DNA from: Falciphora oryzae
Lineage: Eukaryota; Ascomycota; Sordariomycetes; Magnaporthales; Magnaporthaceae
DNA: 64,000 nt
Direction of reading: 5' to 3'
Assembly: GCA_000733355.1 (NCBI GenBank)
Contig: JNVV01000003.1
Span: 1,529,568 to 1,593,567 of the forward strand
Shown here: piece after piece, positions 34,892 through 46,573 of the stretch
Position numbering within the stretch: position 1 is the first letter of the stretch
Layout: every line of letters begins with the position of its first letter
Position numbers and translations under genes: made by a program
The notes under the pieces: generated by a model
The model's input: only the letters and a program-made list of their open reading frames with translations
The model's database searches: none
Told to the model about the DNA's origin: nothing

Positions 34892-35778
34892 ATGGCCTTC
34901 ATCCGCCCGTACCGGGAGTCCGATTTCGAGGCTACGGCTTTCATCGTAAGTTTTCAACGTTTCCACGACGTCGCTATTTTCATCTTTTCCCTCCCTGCAC
35001 CATCAAATCTCACAAAGCACAAAGGTTTCCCTTATTTGTTGCTCATATTGGACGTATCTAACCACCTTGAGAAAAAAAAAAAAAAAAAAAGTGCCGCGCA
35101 ACCCTCCCGCCGTCGTTGGAAAAGTCGGAGCCGGCGACGCGCCTGGCACCTTACATCTGGACGCACCAGTACACGGACCTGGCGCCGCGGCACTGCTTCG
35201 TCCTGGACGACGGCGCCGGCCGGTGCGTGGGCTACGTCATCGGCTGCCCGGACGTCTTCGCCTTCGCGGCCGCCTACCACGCCTACGTCGCCAAGCGGCT
35301 GTCCGGGCCGGGGTTCGCGCCGCGCCAGATGGACGCGCGGGAGCCCTGGTCCGTCACCAGCCCGGACGGGGGAGAGGAGGTCGTCAACGAGCAGTTCCTG
35401 CTCCAGGTCGCGCGGAACCCGCGCTGGCTGCTGCTCGAGGGCGAGGGCGGGAAGGAGGCGCTGGCGCAGACGTACCGGGCCACGATGCACATCGACCTGC
35501 TGGAGCCGTTCCAGGGGAAGGGGTGGGGGCACAAGATGATTGGCATGTTTGTGGAGAGCGTCCGGGAGGCGGGCGGGAAGCCGGCGCACGTGGTCGTGCT
35601 GGACGACGAGACCGGGCTGGAGCGGGGGCAGGAGATGGTGCTGGACTACGGCAAGGGGATCCATATTGGCGTCTCGGGCGAGAACACAAAGGTCGTGCCG
35701 TTCTATGAGAGGGTCGGCTTCAAGGTTTACCCTGGTGGTGAGGTTGAGGGGAATGTGTGGATGGTTTATGATCTTTGA
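34892..35778 (+). CDS. GNAT-family N-acetyltransferase
   Basis: Acetyl-CoA-dependent transferase of unknown acceptor, 246 aa. Exons are 34892..34945 (MAFIRPYRESDFEATAFI) and 35092..35778; the splice gives ATAFICRATLPPSLEKSEPA, a typical first helix of this group. Later features: CFVLDDGAGRCVGYVIGCPD (beta 2-3), TMHIDLLEPFQGKGWGHKMI containing the acetyl-CoA pyrophosphate-binding Q-x-x-G-x-G loop, and VPFYERVGFKVYPGG near the end, the usual NxxxxxxYxxxGF element. The intron (34946..35091) has GTAAGT, a branch-like TATCTAAC at about 35053, and an acceptor directly preceded by A19 instead of pyrimidines. Upstream in-frame reading from 34832 lacks conserved sequence. Soluble and probably cytosolic. 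Confidence 0.9.
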
Positions 35779-36096
35779 GGGTTCTTGTTGGTGGGTGCAG
35801 GGGTTTTGTTGGCAGAAGGGCGCTATCATGATAACCCAGGCGTGCCGTAGGTAGATCTCATTCAGAGCAGTGACTCCGTATTGTAGTAGAAGGGGTCTAG
35901 ATACTATGTACGGGAGCGTGTGTATATTACTGGCTGGCTATCCAGTCGGAGACGAGACCGCGGCCGCAACACAAATATATACAAGAAGAAACAGAATTTC
36001 GTTGTCCGGTAGTGGAAGTGTTCAACCGAGTGTATGTCGGCTTAGACTCTAGCCCTTCAGGCGATCAGACATGACCGAGACACGTTCAGGGATATC
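35779..36096. other. Convergent intergenic region
   Basis: 318 bases between two stop codons; 3' UTR sequence only, nothing else seen. Confidence 0.6.
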
Positions 36097-37831
36097 TCAG
36101 TTGGTGAACAGCTCGACGCAGTCGTATATCTGTCAAGAGGGAACACATGATGGTTAATAGTTGTGGTGGCCCGAGATGAGAAGGGGAAACTAGATGAAAA
36201 GCATAAAAGATACGTACGAAGTTGGGACCCAAAAAGGTAGCCCCGCTGCTTCCAGATATGGACTCGATGGTGATAGTGTTCTGGCCAGCCTTGAGGGTGC
36301 CGGCCGGGATGTTTACGTCGTAAACATCTCCCCAACCTCTGTACGCGCCCCTCGTCACCCCCCTGCTGTCGATCTTGACCGGGGCCGGCGGGGAGGGGCC
36401 ACCCCAGCCATTGACCGTGGCGCGCGGCCTGCCTCCGGCGAAGGACAGAGTCGTGGCGATGCGGAGGGTCGCGGCGCCCGAGGGCGCGCTGCCCAGGTTG
36501 AAGCGGATCGTGGTCGGGTTGTTGACCGACTGGAACTGCGCCATGGGGAAGTCGGTGGGCTGCGAGGAGCCGACGGTGTATGTTAGGGGGCCCCAGGCGG
36601 CCATGCGGCGGTCCGACGGGTGCATGCGCAGGAACTTGTCGGCGTTGCGAAAGCCCGTCGGCTGGCCGTCGTACTCGCCAATCTTGAAGAGTGAGTTGGC
36701 GGCGGGGCGGAGGGTGCTGGCGATATTGGCCGTCGTGGTTCTGCCGGCGGAAACGGTCACGCTGGCGGTGGACACCTTGTACTCGGTCTGGTAGAGCACC
36801 ATGGTGTAGGTGCCGGGCTTCATGGCGGGGGACCTGAAGCCGCCGCCGTTGGAGCTGGCAACGGTCCAGTATTGCGCCTGGGCGTTGTACCAGTGGACGA
36901 CGGCCTGGAAGGAAGACGGGACGCCCGAGGCGGTCCCTGAGACGAAACCGCGGCCCGAGGCTGGGACGTAGCCCTGGATGCTGGGGATCTCGTCGAAGAA
37001 GGATAGGTCGGTGCTGCGTAGGCTCGGGCGGCTGGAGCGGCTGAAGGACATGACATAAGGGCCGTGGAGTCCCATTCTGAAGGCTTCGGTTTGTGCGTGG
37101 CCGCTGTTCATGTAGTTGTACAGGTTGGTAGTGCCTCCACCGGCGTTGTTGGACTCGATATCGCGGAAGAAGGGCCCGCCGCTGGAGGACTCCATGTTGG
37201 GCACGACCATGCACACGTGCATCAGGTCGGAGCCGCCGAAGACGCACTGCGCGTCGCGGTCCATAAAGCGCGTGCTGCTGTAGAACTTGGAGCGGGTCTG
37301 GCCGTTGACAACGAAGACGTCGGACCCCTCGACCGTGGAGGTGCTGCCGGCTGTTGTGGAAGCGTCACCAAAGGGATATTCGCCTGACAGGATGTTTGCG
37401 TTGAGGCGAGCGATCCAGCGCAGCTCGCCGATGGAGGGCTGCTGCGAGATGTACGTGGCCAGGAAGATGCTGCTGTCCCCCTCGCGGACGACCAGGTAAT
37501 GCGTCAAGGTCCCCGCGGCGCAGGTAACGCGAACGTAACGTTTACCGCTCGCGCCCGTCAGCTGGCTGGCGCTGACGGTGGCGGAACCGAGGCCGGAGCC
37601 GATGTGCGTCCCCTGGCCGCCGCTGGACTGCAGCTGGGTGCCGCGGTAGAGGATCGAGTTGATGTCGCAGCTGCGCGCGTCGACCTGGAAGACGAACGGG
37701 TTGGCCGAGCCAGAGTCGATGACGAAGTTGTTGCCGGACCGGGTGAAGCCGAAGGCGGCCAGGACGGTCGACGAGGTGGCCAGGGCCAGGACCAGCAGGC
37801 TCTGGACGAGGGCTTGGAAGTGGTGATGCAT
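36097..37831 (-). CDS. Secreted rhamnogalacturonan lyase, polysaccharide lyase family 4
   Basis: Cleaves the rhamnogalacturonan I backbone of pectin by beta-elimination, outside the cell. Exons on the minus strand are 37831..36218 and 36129..36097, giving 548 aa ending [12 protein letters not shown]; the last exon has only 10 codons. The N-terminus is a signal peptide (about [10 protein letters not shown] to VLAA). The first domain (to about residue 275) has the PL4 sandwich with [13 protein letters not shown] (Lys182) and [15 protein letters not shown] (His245), plausible catalytic residues by analogy with the Lys/His pair of Aspergillus RGL4. A fibronectin III-like domain follows ([18 protein letters not shown], about 290-370), then a carbohydrate-binding-like domain ([16 protein letters not shown] onward). 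Domain order and length are normal for the family. It complements the GH3 enzyme upstream in plant cell-wall breakdown. Confidence 0.94.
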
Positions 37832-38576
37832 GGTGCCGTGCCGCTGCTGCTTATCGACCCGTCGTCGTCAACCGAGAGAGCGTCGAGAGAGGAAGCCTTT
37901 CAGCGCAACCCTTGGGCGACGGGGCGGACTGCCGCTGCGCTCCCCCGGATCTGCCATCGCTTATGTATTGGCGCTGGCGCGGCAGTCTTTTGGTGCATCT
38001 TCTCCCGCAGTCCGATAAACTCCCCAGACCATGTCACCCTTGTTTCGTCGTCTGGTCCTCGGGAATAGGGTATCAATCAACGGTGGTGGGGTTGAGCTTG
38101 AGGCCAGCTGCGTTATTGGTGGATTTTTGCGCGGCACCACGTTGAGGTTGCTGCTTAAAGTAACCTCTCGACCAGGGACCTGCTAACGAATGCGGGGGTC
38201 AGCAGCTGAGGGGCACAACTTCTGGAAGCTCGAGCTGTACGCGCGCCAATGCTCGCCGCGATACGCACCGCCGATCTATTGTTGCTGGCAGATATAGGGT
38301 AGCAGCAGCAACACCGAGAGCCACGGTTCGGCGGTGGACCCTCCGATAGATGTGGTCATGTGCTGCTCCTGCTGCTACGAGGCCGGCTCGACTTGTTTAC
38401 TCCATACGGCCACATGCACAAGAACGGATCGCCTTAGTGTGAAAAAGGGAAGGTGTTATTACAGATGACGCCCGCTGGAGAGGTTTTGGTATCTGCCTAC
38501 GCTCCGGTTTAAGATCTTGCTTCTTCTCATCCAAGCCTATCCCCTCGAATGGAATGCTAATCTCTCACTCCCATCT
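37832..38576. other. Intergenic region upstream of the PL4 gene
   Basis: 745 bases holding the PL4 promoter and the 3' end of the ABC transporter transcript. No gene or clear operator identified. Confidence 0.55.
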
Positions 38577-41500
38577 CACCTATCTAGGGCTTGCGATTGA
38601 CACTGCGGCAAGGTTAAAAAGCATCCGTTAGTCGAACCGAGAGCTAGGAAAGCAGGGAGAAGAAGAAAGACTTACCATGTCGTAGTAGACGCCCCTCCTC
38701 TTCAGCAGACCCGCATGGTCCCCCTTCTCAAGCACCCGGCCGTCACCGAGCACGAATATGACGTCGGCGTTCTGGACCGTGGCCAGCCGGTGGGCCACGA
38801 CGACCATGGTGCGTGACCGCTTGGTGCGCTCAAACACGGCCTGCACCGCCCGCTCCGTCGCCGAGTCGAGGCTCGACGTGGCCTCGTCCAGCAGCAGGAG
38901 CCGCGGGTTCCGCACCAACGCCCGCGCGATCGAGAGCCGCTGCTTCTGGCCACCGGAAAGCGCAACGCCCTTGTTCCCCACAGCCGTGTTGTAGCCCTCG
39001 GGCAGCGTCGAGATAAAGTCGTGGATCCCTGCGTCCTTGCACGCCTGCACCAGCGCTTCTTCCGTCGTCGTGCCCTTCTCGCCGCTGTTGCCTTTGCTGT
39101 CTGGTGTTGGGGATGCTGTTTTTCTTGGGGAGGGGTGGTTGGGTGGCTTGCCTGCGCCGCCCTCCTCCTTCCAGCCGCCCCGATTTTCCTCATAGTCCAT
39201 CCCGAGGAGGATGTTCTCCCTGATGGTGCCCTCGAAAATGCACGGTTCCTGCGCAACCAGTGAGATGTCTTTCCGATAGCTTCTCAGATCGAGGCTGGAG
39301 ATCTCGATCCCATTGAAAGTGATCCTGCCAGCATTTGCCTTGTAGAATCTTTCTAACAGTGATACCACGGTGGTCTTGCCGGATCCTGAAGGGCCAACAA
39401 CTGCTGCGAACCGACCCTTTTCAATCTTTGTACATGAAAACCCGTTAGCCCTTTCTAGATCGCTCAGAATGTCATTTCAGGAACTCCTTCTCACCGTTAG
39501 GTTCAGCCCGCTCAGTACAGGCACGTCCCGGGTAGGATACCTGAACCAAACGTTCTTGAACTCGATCTTGACGCCCATGTCGTCGTCTCCAATGTCGCCC
39601 TTGTCGAGCGATATTAGCCGCCCGTCACTGTTGTCCTTGGTCCGCAGGTCAACGATCCGGTTTGCTGCCACCGAGGCTTGCGCGATGTCTGTTTTATTCT
39701 CGGCCCGTCAGTACACACGATCTCTTGTGCTTCTCGTTTTTCAGCTATCAATTTTCGGGAGAAGAACTTACTTGGAGCAAAGCTCAGCCATTGACCCGCG
39801 CCGACGCCGCCCTTTATGGTTCACAGTGTGTCTTGGTCAGTGGAGCTGGTTCTTCATATTCTCTCCGTTATTACCCGGGGTGGTTTAAGGATTGCTCTCA
39901 CCTGAAGGACGGCAATGTAGACGACGACTGGCGGGGCGTCGCTTCTGTTAGTCAAACAGCCTCGCTTTCGGAACAAGAGGCCAAGTCACCGGGGTACTTA
40001 CTGTACTGAAAGGGTGCGTATTCGTGCTCTGCCATCAGCTTCCCGCCGTACCAGAGTATAAAAGCCATACAGAGTAGCGATATGCTGTCGCTCAGGGCAA
40101 ACAGCGCCGTTGACCCGCTGGATTTAAAGAAGGCCGCGCGCGTATGGTCCCTCAGGAGCTTCGCGTAGCGATCGCAGATGATACGCTCCAGCGTCAGCGA
40201 CGACACGGTCCGGAAAGCGCCTACACCCTCGCTGGCGAACTTTGCGCTCTCGGCAAACACGGCCATGCCCATCTTTTCGAGCCGCTTCTCGTAACGGACC
40301 CGGAAAAAGGCCGCGCCCAAGATCAGGGGCAGCATTGTTAAAACGGTTACTAAAGCCAACTTCCAGCCGAAATAGAAGGAGATGGTGAGACAGCCAATCA
40401 CACTCAGCACCGAAATGAGCACGAAGGCCATATTCATTCCAAGCAGTTGCTGAAGTTGAGTCGGGTCCGTCGCTAGCCGGGCGGTAAGGGCGCCTGCGGA
40501 GTTGCCGTCTTCGTCGAAGAACGATGCGCGCTTGGACAGCATGTTGCGGATGTACTCCTTCCTATAATGTCGAACGATGTGCTGTAAGAACAGACAGTCT
40601 GTCAGTAGATGCCGCCATATTCCCAACCAGGCTAGATACGCTAGGATAACTACTGACGAACGAGAGCGTCGTTGCGGACCAGCCCAGGGCAAAGTAGCTG
40701 AGCCCAACCCCAGCGGCGAGCACCACAAACATGAGACACCAAAAGTTGGTCAGCCTCTGGAGCAGGTCAAAGTTGCCCCAGAGCTGGAATATTGATACCG
40801 TATTGGCGAAAAGGAAAGCCTGTATCGGCGCGCTGGCTGTTGTCGCGTTTTGTCCTCGAGCGTTAGCTTTAGCAACGCATGCGATTCACAAGCAGTATCA
40901 AGTGATACGCACCTCCTCCTCCCACTGCGCCAGCCCCCAAGAGCAGGTACCACGGCCACCGTCGCGTCTGCTCCCTCAAAAGCATCGCAAAGCTGCCAAA
41001 GACGCCGCGCTTCTTCCTGCTCATACCCTGCTGCGGCTGGTCCGAAGAAACCAACGTCTCCTCGTCCCCTTGGCGACTCTCCTCGGACATGACCCAGTCG
41101 GTGACGTTCTTCTTCTCGTGGAAGTCGGCGCCGCTGTTGCTCCGGGACTTGGTGTCGCCGCCACCGTCGTCCTTGTCTTCCCCGCCCAGATGCTGCGCCG
41201 TCGCCAGCCCGTAGTAGACGCCGCCGGGCCCGCGCGCCATCAGCTGCTCGTGGGTGCCCTGCTCGACAGCCCTGCCGCCGCGCATGACGACGATGTTGTC
41301 GGCCTTTTGGATCGTCGAGAGGCGGTGGGCGATCGTTATCGTGGTCCGCCCTTCCGACGCCCTCTCCAGCGCGGCCTGCACCACCTTTTCGCCCCTGACG
41401 TCGACGGCGCTCGTGGCTTCGTCTAGGATTAATATCTTGGGCCTGCGAATGATCGCCCGGGCTATTGCCAGGCGCTGTCGTTGACCACCGCTCAGTTTGG

Positions 41501-44500
41501 TACCAGAGTCTCCAACGAAGGTGTTGTATCCCTGATTTTTAGGATCTTTAGCGTGCCGGCTTCCCCATATAAGCGACCGAAAAATGGATGATGTTTTATC
41601 CGGACAAAGGGCTGTGGGTAGGCGGGGGACTGCATACCTCTGGGAGACGCTGGATAAACTCCTCGGCAAAGGCCTCCCGACATGCCTCCTTAACGAGCTT
41701 CGCTTTGTCCTCGTCTGAGGTGTCCTCCCACTCGGTTCCTACAAGGCCATACGCAACGTTCTTGAAGATGGAATCGTTGAAGAGGAAGGGCTCCTGCTGT
41801 ACGAGGCCGATTTGCGCCCGCCACCAAAACAAATTCATGTCCTTAAGCGGGCGACCGCCGATTTGCACGACCCCGTTACGGAGCCAGAGAACCTGTTTTT
41901 CATGTGATTCAGTCGATACTAGTACTATTACTAGGCGACAAAGGGAAAACGCACTTACGCCAACATTGCTCACCGGGTCGCCGTCCATCTCGTACCAGCG
42001 CTGCAGCAGCGCCACGACGGTGCTCTTGCCGGAGCCCGAGGGCCCCACGATGGCCGTCACCTTGCCGGCCGGGAAGCGGACCGTCAGGTCGTGAAGGATC
42101 TTCTGCAGTGGCCGCGCCGGGTAGGCGAAGTTGACGCGCGCCAGGACGATGTCGCCCGTCGCGGACACCTCGGGCGCCTTGAGCCCGCTAGTCTTGGGCT
42201 TGGGCATCTCGAGCACCTTACGGAAGATGCCCGCCGCATTGGCCGACCGCGCCGCGGCGCTGATGGGCGTGCTGAGCGTGCCCACGGCACCCGTCATCAT
42301 CATGACCGAGAGAAGTACGCTGATTTTTTTGATTTTTTTGATTTTTTTTTTATATGTTTAGTAAAGAATCCCCACCAATTTCGCAGTTGGGCTGAGACAA
42401 GAGAGCACTGACACGATCAAAACCTCGGGGCTTGTAATCTCGCCTCCCATGTACATTTTCAGGGAGTACCAGAAGCAAAGAGCGAAGGTCCTGAATGCAT
42501 AGGTTAGCAACGCTGAAATCAGTATTTTGTGAAAGAAAAATGAGACGTAGGAACAATAGAGCTTACGAGTATATTGAAAAGAAGACTGCAGTTTTGTGAT
42601 TATTGAGTTCTGTTAGCCACCAGGATGCCAGATCCCAAAAAAGGAGACTTCCTTATAAACCATCGTCGCAAATCCCCGGCTAGACTCACCAGGTGCCTGC
42701 TGACAAGCCATGATCGGGGACATCCTCAACCCCCTGCGGCAGCCCTGGTCGACGAAGGCGTCGTACCGCCTCGCCATCTTGTCCTCGGCGCCGCAGGCGG
42801 CGACCATGCGGGCGGACGAGAAGACCTCGCTGGCGACGGCGGCGGCACCGATCTCGCAGCGCTGCACGTGGTTCATGGCGCGCACCAGCATGGGCGTCGT
42901 GACGGCGTAGACAGCCGCGATGAGCACGAGGCCGCTGCTAGTCACCAGCGTCAGCTTCCAGCTGTACAGCAGCGAGATGACGAGGCCGGAGACCACGAGC
43001 GAGACGGCCTGCAGGAGCACGGCCACGTTCTCGGCCACGCCTTGTTGGAGGGTGCTGGCCAGGATCGTGATGACAGCTGCTGTTTGGCCGGGGGCGAGCG
43101 TGTCAAGCATGGAGACGCGCATCGAGAAGACGGCGCGCATGTACTCGAGACGAACTGCTGCAGAGATGCGGAGGCTGCTCATTCGAAAGCCCAGCTGGAG
43201 CTCAGGGGTAAGGGAGCTGGTAAGTTCCGGGAATTCTCTGAGACATGGTAAAGAGGTATGCAAGACAAAGGATAGCGACGCAGGGGCAAGCTTACGAATG
43301 CACTGTAGCTGAATGTAAAACGAGCAATGAACAGATAGACTAGATATAGTCTATAGAGATTCCAGAGGCAGGTTAGCGTTCAAACCCTGGTCCTTCTATC
43401 GTGGGAGAGTGGCGAGGTTAAGTCTGTATCACCACCTACACGCATTGAATGATGAGATTTCGAAACTCTTGCTGCGTTCGGTCGGGCCCCAGCTGGTGGT
43501 AGTATCCCGTGAATGAGGTAAAGACCTTGCCTATTGGGACACTATGTTAGCGGGGGCTATTTATAAAACCTTGGGGCTACAATTTTTGATGGAAAGCCGC
43601 GGATAAACACTCACCAAAAACAACATTCATGGCGGGCATCGTGATGCCCGAGCAGATGGAGGCCAAGACGGACGCCAGGATGAGAAGTCGGTCAAGCCAT
43701 GTCGAGTGCGAAAATATCCACTGTTGGAAGGAGGGTAAAGAGTCAGTATAGCCAGGGGAGAGAGAGTACGCTGCTGGCGATACCATAGGGTGGATGGGAT
43801 GCATAATCTAACCATGTAGTTCTTGAAGGCCGTCTTGGGATCCGTCTTGAGACCCCACGAGCCACTCTCGGCCTTCCCAGCTGCCAGTGCGCCGGCAACC
43901 GCTCCGGCCCCGGCCCCGGCCCCGGCTGCAGGACTACCGAGCCCGACTCCGGGGGTTCCGGCCCCGGCGCCTCCACCGACACCGGCAGCCCTTGCAGGAC
44001 CCCAAGGCATGCCAGCCCCGGCAGCAGCGTCGCCACCTGAACCGACCCCGGCCGCGCCACCACCAGCGGCAGCCCCTCCCCAGCCCCAAGCCATAGCAGC
44101 CCCGCCGCCGAGGCCGGCCGCGTTGGCGGCGGGGGCGAGTGTGGCAGCGGACGGCCTGTTGGACAGAAGGCCGGGGACCAGCGTGGTGGCCGACGACTTA
44201 GTCGACACGCCGGCGGCTCCAGCCGCCGTCGGGGCCGGTAGCTGTGGCTGCGGCAGCGACGCCAGCGTGGCCGACGACGCCCTGGCGGACGGGGGCCCGT
44301 GCTGCTGCGTGCTGGCTGCGGGCGGCGGCTTGGTGTCGTTCATGTTGTTGCCGCCGCCGCTGCGGCTAGCCGCCTCACCTGCCGAGCCAGTGATGGGAGC
44401 TGAGGCAGTCCCTGCTGGTGGCGGCGGCGGCGGCGACTGCGGCAGTGCCTTGCCCTCGTCGATCGTAGGCATAGGGGGTGCGGCCGCCGTGGCCGGCGCC

Positions 44501-44568
44501 GATCCCTCCGTCGGCGCCGCAGGCCCCGTCGCGCTGCTGAGAGCCATGTTTCCGGTTGGCAGTGCCAT
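38577..44568 (-). CDS. ABCB-type full ABC transporter (MDR/P-glycoprotein-like)
   Basis: Predicted ATP-driven exporter, 1546 aa, with order TMD1-NBD1-TMD2-NBD2. Seventeen exons on the minus strand: 44568..43813, 43720..43615, 43530..43440, 43350..43296, 43194..42690, 42585..42567, 42490..42413, 42319..41959, 41892..41638, 41531..40913, 40836..40658, 40581..40002, 39927..39902, 39811..39772, 39688..39495, 39425..38676, 38603..38577. All phases close. NBD1: GPSGSGKST (Lys635), LSGGQ 755-759, [14 protein letters not shown]2: GPSGSGKTT (Lys1305), LSGGQ 1444-1448, [21 protein letters not shown]. The end reads [12 protein letters not shown]. Exon 1 adds about 250 residues of Ala/Gly/Pro-rich sequence, and NBD2 has a roughly 40-residue Pro/Gly/Ser insert between Q-loop and signature. 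Relatives export lipophilic compounds or peptides. It lies 2 kb from the hydrolase-PKS pair and may serve it (inference). Confidence 0.92.
43813..44568 (-). repeat. Low-complexity Ala/Gly/Pro-coding exon
   Basis: Exon 1 of the ABC transporter. Residues about 70-245 are dominated by A, G, P and V, with runs such as [17 protein letters not shown]. The DNA has imperfect GGCCCC/GCC repeats near 43900-43935. Reading frame and the downstream splice are maintained. Confidence 0.8.
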
Positions 44569-46573
44569 GTTGATAGTAATGAGGGTTGGGGGCACCGCAA
44601 CAAGCAGACGGCGAATCGGGCGTTGTGGTGGGCTGGCCTAGACTTGAGCCCTCAGAGAGCTACGGACGAGGAAGGAACACGCACTGCACCTCTTGCCACG
44701 GCACGCCTGTCTGCTGGGAGGGCGCACGGCGCGTGGGTTACTGTAGCCCCGTCCGTGTCGGGAAGGCCTGAACGACACTCACTCACTGCCTTTACAAAAG
44801 TGGGCACCTAAGCATACACGCTATTGGCGACGCTCATGATCGAGATTGTGATGCATTGGGCTCCAAGGGGTCATGTCACGTGCTCCACCCAACAGCAGTG
44901 TTGTCAAGAGAGGAGGGTGTTGAGCTGGCCGGGAGAGGGTGAAGCGAGAGATTGTCGATCGCGGCAAAACGGCCGGTTCGCTGGAGATAACGAGCTGTAA
45001 GAGGAGGTGAAAGAAGGCCACGCAGCATGCCCACAGCGTTGAGGAAGAGCCCAGAGAAGCAGTCGGTAGCTTGGGGTCTCCCGAGGCCTGTAAACCCTGT
45101 AGCCACGTACTCCTGCCCTCTGACTTTGGGCTTCCATGCTCTCTCGACGTCTTCCGCGCCCTATCTTGTTGCTGCGGGAGACAAGACCAGGCCAGGCCGC
45201 CAAGGTTCGGGAAAATAGAGAATTGAGGGTGGCTTCGGGTGTCGGCAAAATGGCACGTAACTGCACCCCGGACCTCGGGCGCCGTTGGCCCAGGCCTCTG
45301 TATATGAAGCTCAATTTACGCGGATTCGTCGAGGGAAAGAATAGAGTGGTACGAAAGAAGCAAAAAAGTGGACAGGACAAGAACACTCACTCATTGATCT
45401 CTCAGGCATGGGAGCAGATAGACACTTGTCCTGGTGCACTGCTACAAGTCCGCCATCCCGAAATCCCTGGGCTGTCAATATTTCTCGTCTTCACGTTAGT
45501 GGCCGGGATGGAGCTGACAGAGAGCCCGGGATATCACGTACCGGGGACCAGAATGGGTAAAAATGCATCATATTTCGTGGCCGCCAGGAGTGGCCGTATC
45601 TCCAGCCAGGGAATGAATAGACTGCGATATTGGTCCTCGCAAACCCACCTGCGATATAGGTAGTGCGCAGCTGCTTGCGCCTGATACGAGGTCGATGATA
45701 AGGAAGGCAGATAGGATATATATTATCCATCATCCATCATGCAAGGAACAGATTGGAAACTCCCGCTTTGGGTGTGTTGCCCTCAAAAAGGGTGGGGAGG
45801 CTTGTTGGACGGCGGCAGTTTCCCCTTTTGGACCAGAGCCTAGGTTGCCGCTGCCACACCAACCTAACGCTGCTCAAGTGCCCGACACCCTGTAGGAATT
45901 TCATGCAAGGAAGCTTTTTTTTTTTTTTTTTTGCCGTCCCATGTGCCGGCTTTAGGTGCTGATGCCTGCAACCCCCATTGAGCCGCCGAGTTATGTTTGA
46001 TCCCTGATCCCTTCCGATTTACCCACGCGGCTGCTCGCCCTATCTGGACCTTTATCTCGGCGGCACATTCAAGGTATGGACGGTTGAACCACGGGCAGAT
46101 TAGATCTTTCCAATGCTGTTCCATCACTCCATGTTACCTCCTCTCTCACTTCTAGTGTTATCTTCTCCCGCACTCTCAGTCGGGAGCCGTCGTCTGCGTG
46201 GTGGCCAAGCTTTCCGAGCATGCGGCCTCACTCTTCTTTGCAGCTGTGCGATTCCCGTGGAAAAGACTAGAAGAGGCTCACGCCGTGCCACTTGTAACCC
46301 TTAAAGACATCAGATCTATAGTGGCCATCCGGAAATCTACACGGATACACCTCAAAGCAAGAATCCCTGGAGCATAACAGAGATCTCTGCATATATCCGA
46401 TCGTGTTTTTATTTGCAAGTGTGACGAAGGGCACAGTGGTATATTGTATCCAAATTCTCAATGTGTTGGAATTAGGGAATGGGAAGATAAGACAAAGCAG
46501 TGTTGAATGGAAAGACATCGTGGGAAAAGCCAGCAAAGATCAAATACAGCAAGCCACCGGAACATCTGGCCGC
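44569..46573. other. Intergenic region between transporter and hydrolase genes
   Basis: 2 kb, with the transporter promoter at the left and the hydrolase 3' end at the right. A T18 run lies at 45915-45932. Short frames only; no regulator gene is visible. Confidence 0.55.

Noticed and set aside
39928..40001. Acceptor at GACTAACAG in the ABC gene
   Set aside because: It gives a frame that ends early. Treating CTAAC as the branch point and using CGCCAG at 39928-39930 restores [19 protein letters not shown].
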